In this document: piece by piece, positions 60,878 through 64,000 of the stretch
How the letters are laid out: each line of letters starts with the position of its first letter
Position numbering within the stretch: the first letter of the stretch is position 1
Assembly (NCBI GenBank): GCA_023450615.1
Contig: JAEXGT010000052.1
Coordinates: 1 to 64,000 of the forward strand
Origin: Pseudomonadota bacterium
GTDB lineage: Bacteria > Pseudomonadota > Alphaproteobacteria > Rhizobiales > Beijerinckiaceae
Direction of reading: 5' to 3'
DNA length: 64,000 bases
Program-made: the position numbers and the translations under genes
Notes under the pieces: generated by a model
What the model saw: the letters and a program-made list of their open reading frames with translations, nothing else
The model's database searches: none
What the model was told of the DNA's origin: nothing

Positions 60878-62428
60878 CTATAACGTCGCTTCATGGATTG
60901 TTGTGCCTTCGGGCTCGGCTTCATGCTCCCCCGACCGGCGCCGCTTTCGATCTTCCAACAGGAGGCGCGTGGTAATGCGCGCGCCTTCGTAGATGACAGG
61001 CAAGCCGCTGCCGGGATGCGTACCGCCGCCCACCAGATAGACGTTGCGGCCGAAGCGGTTGTGCGGCCGGAAATAGAGCATTTGCGTGAGGTTATGTGCG
61101 AGATTGAAAGTGGCGCCCTCGAACACGGAAAAATCGTTCTGCCAACCGCGCGGCGTCACCATGCGCTCGAAGCGGATGCGGCTTTCAATGTCGGAGAGCC
61201 CCAGCAGCTTGAGGCGTTCGAGAGCAATCTTGCGATAGCGCGGGGCTTCCTTCTGCCAGTCGATCCCGCAGCGCAAATTCGGCACGGGCACGAGCACGTA
61301 AAGGCTCGTATGGCCTTTTGGCGCGAGTGAAGGATCGGTTGCGCCCGCATGCTGCACATAGACCGAAGGCTCTTCGGGAAGGATACCTTCCGTGATTTCG
61401 CGAATGTTGCGCTCGTAGTCTTTGGCGAGAAGGATCGTGTGATGAGATAGGTCGCCGACCTCTCCCTCGATGCCGAGATAAAGCATGAAGGTCGAGCAGG
61501 AGAGTTTTGCACGATCGAGCTTCTTGTTCTTCCAGCGCGGACGCATCTCCTCCGGTACGAGGCGGCGCATAGCATGACCGAAATCGCCATTGATGACGAT
61601 GGAATCGGCAGCGATGCGTTCTCCATCAGCCTCCACGCCAACGGCTTCGCCATTGTCGTAGAGAATGCGATCAATGGGCGTGTTCAAGCGAATGTCGACG
61701 CCCATTTTCCGGGCGACATTCGCCATCGCTTCCGACACGGCGCCACAGCCGCCGATTGGATGATAAACGCCGTGCTCGTATTCAAGGAATGACAGGATCG
61801 TGAACAGGCTCGGGCACTGGAACGGCGACATCCCGAGATATTTTGTCTGGAAAGAGAAGGCGAGGCGCACACGCGGATCGGCAAAATAACGCTTCAGATC
61901 GCCGTTCACGCTGGAAAAAGGCCGCAGCTTCGGTAACGCCGCCAACATGGCCGGTGAGATGAGATCTGCGGGCGAACTGAAGGATTGTTCGAGAACAGGC
62001 CGGAAGGCTTCGAGCTTTGTCCGATTGTCGTTCAGAAAGCGCCGGACATTGCGCGCATCCGCAGGCGCCAGACGCGCGATCTCCTGTTCGAGGCGCGCAA
62101 GGTCACCTGTCGCGCGAATCTCGCCGCCGCCTTCGAAGATGAGGTGATATTGCGGGTCGAGGCGCCTGAGTTCGACGTGATCCTCAAGCCGCTCGCCGCA
62201 CGCTTCGAAGATATCCTTCAGGACGCGGGGGTAGAGAAAGAACGTAGGGCCGATATCGAACTTGTAGCCGCCCGGTGCTTCAAGCGTTCGCGTACGGCCC
62301 CCGACGGCCGACTCGCTTTCGAATAACGTTACTGGAATGCCTTCCCGCGCTAGCAACATGGCGGATGCAAGGCCTCCGGGGCCCGCACCGACGATAGCAA
62401 CACGCGGCGAGCGCGAGGCATTCGGCAT
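60878..62428 (-). CDS. crtN: CrtN-like diapophytoene/squalene desaturase
   Basis: A 516-residue FAD enzyme: GAGPGGLASAMLLAREG dinucleotide motif at the start, YKFDIGPTFFLYPRVL, and the C-terminal FAD motif NVYLVGGGTHPGSGLPVI. It belongs to the CrtI/CrtN desaturase family; with squalene synthase genes in the same operon the likely substrate is squalene or diapophytoene, giving a C30 polyene. It is the first gene of the operon; the 300 bases upstream hold its promoter. Start ATG at 62428. Confidence 0.86.
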   Translation of the reverse strand: MPNASRSPRVAIVGAGPGGLASAMLLAREGIPVTLFESESAVGGRTRTLEAPGGYKFDIGPTFFLYPRVLKDIFEACGERLEDHVELRRLDPQYHLIFEGGGEIRATGDLARLEQEIARLAPADARNVRRFLNDNRTKLEAFRPVLEQSFSSPADLISPAMLAALPKLRPFSSVNGDLKRYFADPRVRLAFSFQTKYLGMSPFQCPSLFTILSFLEYEHGVYHPIGGCGAVSEAMANVARKMGVDIRLNTPIDRILYDNGEAVGVEADGERIAADSIVINGDFGHAMRRLVPEEMRPRWKNKKLDRAKLSCSTFMLYLGIEGEVGDLSHHTILLAKDYERNIREITEGILPEEPSVYVQHAGATDPSLAPKGHTSLYVLVPVPNLRCGIDWQKEAPRYRKIALERLKLLGLSDIESRIRFERMVTPRGWQNDFSVFEGATFNLAHNLTQMLYFRPHNRFGRNVYLVGGGTHPGSGLPVIYEGARITTRLLLEDRKRRRSGEHEAEPEGTTIHEATL

Positions 62429-62729
62429 GAAAAACCAATCCTAATGATCTGAGCAACAAACGGAAAGCCTGTGCTTAAAACCAAGTAGAACAAGAAAAAC
62501 CGCCGACCAGATGCGGAGCCTGGGAATTACAAAGCCCCACGCGTTCGTGATTAAATAATGAAACTATATCCAGGCTATATCCTGTCGAATTATAACCATA
62601 ACAGGCTATAATTCAGGTTTGTTCACATGCTCAAAAGTATGAGTTTATAAGGGGAAAATCTAACTGCCTTATTATTGCCTTTTTAAAGATGAGTTTCGCT
62701 TCCAATACAAGAGGAAGGGGAGACTATCT
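62429..62729. promoter_or_regulatory. Divergent promoter region of the carotenoid operon and rlpA-like gene, with repeats
   Basis: This 301-base AT-rich interval contains two direct copies of CAGGCTATA (62571-62579, 62602-62610), an inverted pair CCTGT/ACAGG (62581-62585, 62601-62605) and an imperfect 24-base palindrome with arms ATTATA and TATAAT (62589-62612). Such a cluster of nested repeats is typical of an operator region. No gene is visible. The PpsR/CrtJ consensus TGT-N12-ACA was not matched (spacing is 15). Confidence 0.55.
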
Positions 62730-63143
62730 TTGAAGAACATCCTCACCCGAGCGACAGCTATCGCGCCACTTCTATTCGTTGCAGCGTGCAATACGACCGC
62801 CTCCAATGATCCCTCCACGACGGGATCCATCTCGCAAGCCAGCCTGGGCAAGGAACTCCAGCGGGGCACCGCATCCTGGTATGGCCCTGGGTTTCACGGT
62901 CGAAAGACCGCCAGCGGCGAGCGCTTCGACTCCAATGACATGACGGCAGCCCACCGCTCCCTGCCTTTCGGGACGCGCCTTAGGGTTGTCAACGAATCGA
63001 ACGGCCGCTCGGTGGTCGTGCGCGTGAACGACCGTGGGCCTTTTGCCCACCGGCGCATCATTGATCTGGCGAAAGGCCCCGCTCAAGCCCTGGGCCTGAC
63101 CTCTGTCGGTACGGGATACGTTTCCCTGCACAGGCTCGACTAA
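62730..63143 (+). CDS. RlpA-like lytic-transglycosylase-type lipoprotein (DPBB fold)
   Basis: A 137-residue lipoprotein: lipobox FVAAC with the lipidated cysteine at 20, then a double-psi beta-barrel RlpA domain (GTASWYGPGFHGRKTASGE, and the conserved VRVNDRGPF). RlpA-type proteins cleave naked glycan strands at the septum; small DPBB-only versions like this lack the SPOR domain. The TTG start is used because AGGGGAG lies seven bases upstream and no ATG precedes the lipobox. Confidence 0.85.
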   Translation: MKNILTRATAIAPLLFVAACNTTASNDPSTTGSISQASLGKELQRGTASWYGPGFHGRKTASGERFDSNDMTAAHRSLPFGTRLRVVNESNGRSVVVRVNDRGPFAHRRIIDLAKGPAQALGLTSVGTGYVSLHRLD

Positions 63144-63216
63144 GCAGCCCTGAATTAGGCGCTTCTTAATTCCTTGCGGCGATTCTTGCTCCGATTCGGG
63201 ACCAAGGGTTGCTTAC

Positions 63217-63573
63217 ATGGAATCGAGATCGTCTCAGGCGACGAACGTCATCCGCTTTCCGGGCGCACGCTCGTCGGCCAATACACGCCGCGATCAGAAA
63301 AGCCTTATGGATGCGGTCTATGCCGCAGGCTCACTGCCGATTGCGGCGGATGATCGAGCGAGCAAGGATATGGCGACGCGGCTCAACATCTTCGGCTTCG
63401 TCGTCATCGACGAAGTTCAGACGGACGGGACTGCGCGCCGCCTGCGTCCTTCGGAGGCGTTCCAATCCTCCACGCAGCACCCTTGGCGCGTCTCCAAGCC
63501 TTCAGGCTGTTACCGGGTTGACGATTCCTGGCCCGAAACGGATCAGGATCTGTTCGCCGCTCTTCAGGCCTGA
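63217..63573 (+). CDS. Conserved hypothetical protein
   Basis: A 118-residue soluble protein with start MESRSSQATNVIRFPGAR and a C-terminal segment SGCYRVDDSWPETDQDLFAAL. No recognised domain, signal or membrane segment is visible. Clear ATG at 63217. It is 73 bases after the RlpA-like gene and 98 before the next small gene, all on one strand. Confidence 0.6.
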   Translation: MESRSSQATNVIRFPGARSSANTRRDQKSLMDAVYAAGSLPIAADDRASKDMATRLNIFGFVVIDEVQTDGTARRLRPSEAFQSSTQHPWRVSKPSGCYRVDDSWPETDQDLFAALQA

Positions 63574-63671
63574 CGCAAAGGCTCGTCTTTTCCCCTTCCT
63601 GAACTATGTCCTGCCGCATGGCGGAGTTCGCATGAGCCTCGCCGTCTCCTCGTGAGTGCAGGATCAACGCG

Positions 63672-63977
63672 ATGCAACTTGTGCAGATTCTTCTGCCGCT
63701 CGCCGACAATGCCGGCCGCCGCTTCGACGGAAAGGCTTATGGCCGCGTTCGCGCCGAATTGTCGGAACGCTTCGGCGGAATCACCAGCTTCACCCGTGCT
63801 CCCGCCGAGGGTGTCTGGAAAGAGGGCGGTCATACCACCCACGATGATATCGTCGTGTTCGAAGTGATGGCCCGCGAGATTGACCATGCCTGGTGGGAAA
63901 GTTATCGCGCCGAGCTGGAGCGCCGCTTCCAGCAGGAAGCGATCGTAATCCGCGCCATCAAGGTTGAAATGCTCTGA
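63672..63977 (+). CDS. Conserved small hypothetical protein
   Basis: A 101-residue soluble protein (MQLVQILLPLADNAGRRF, then TTHDDIVVFEVMAREIDHAWW). It looks like a compact alpha/beta domain kept in related bacteria, function unknown. ATG at 63672 is the only good start. The last 20 bases of the window form the beginning of a GC-rich hairpin (GGCGGA/TCCGCC), possibly its terminator. Confidence 0.65.
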   Translation: MQLVQILLPLADNAGRRFDGKAYGRVRAELSERFGGITSFTRAPAEGVWKEGGHTTHDDIVVFEVMAREIDHAWWESYRAELERRFQQEAIVIRAIKVEML

Positions 63978-64000
63978 CGGCGGAACCTCCGCCCAGCTGC

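Noticed and set aside
62581..62605. PpsR/CrtJ site in the carotenoid promoter
   Set aside because: TGT and ACA are present but 15 bases apart rather than 12, and no photosynthesis genes are in the window.
1..64000. CRISPR array, prophage or insertion sequence
   Set aside because: No regularly spaced repeats, transposase, integrase or phage structural genes were seen; the repeats found are isolated palindromes.

Overview
The window is a gapless stretch of high-GC chromosome from an alphaproteobacterium of the order Hyphomicrobiales, most likely Methylobacteriaceae (Methylobacterium or Microvirga type). Family similarity and gene order point this way: bolA / J-domain protein / cobS / cobT; rpmB / DUF3108 / SUV3-like helicase / S4 protein / fdxA / carD / rpoH; and a squalene-based (C30) carotenoid operon. 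No phage, integrase, transposase or CRISPR array is visible. Species-level identity cannot be read from the sequence.

Layout. 1-5.7 kb: end of atpC with its terminator, a 2H phosphoesterase, a drug/metabolite exporter, and putA divergent from an Lrp-type regulator. 5.7-16 kb: TerC-like protein, NMT1-type binding protein, CobW-type metallochaperone, EamA transporter, D,D-carboxypeptidase, a redoxin/2-oxoglutarate-oxygenase fusion, Nudix and LOG proteins, and a thiolase. 15.8-22 kb: bolA, J-domain protein, cobS, cobT, a Tat-exported protein and a second D,D-carboxypeptidase. 22-30 kb: a queuosine-precursor transporter, then the housekeeping block from rpmB to rpoH, with a gene-free, hairpin-rich interval before carD. 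30-33.3 kb: envelope protease, nuclease-fold protein, and a tRNA-Arg(CCU) gene split by a group I intron. 33.3-43.9 kb: an iron-siderophore island (SIP reductase, fhuB, fhuD, fhuC, fhuA, tonB, exbD, exbB, DUF2218). 43.9-51.9 kb: YoaK-type membrane protein, GH3 glucosidase, a hybrid kinase with an eroded ATPase domain, an amidoligase/glutamine-amidotransferase pair and a MATE exporter. 51.9-62.4 kb: a nine-gene minus-strand carotenoid operon. 62.7-64 kb: RlpA-like lipoprotein and two small conserved proteins.

How the parts work together. In the iron island a TonB-dependent receptor, its TonB-ExbB-ExbD motor, a periplasmic binding protein, a double-length permease and an ATPase carry ferric siderophore inward, and the SIP protein can release the iron. 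In the carotenoid operon IspH supplies C5 units, a natural HpnC-HpnD fusion plus HpnE should make squalene, two CrtI-family enzymes should desaturate and oxidise it, and a methyltransferase, glycosyltransferase and acyltransferase should decorate the product. Several junctions overlap as ATGA or TGATG, implying translational coupling.

The features most worth a second look are the split tRNA gene, the hpnCD fusion in a C30 carotenoid operon, the amidoligase/GATase pair, the hairpin-rich interval before carD, and the redoxin-oxygenase fusion with no visible peroxidatic cysteine.
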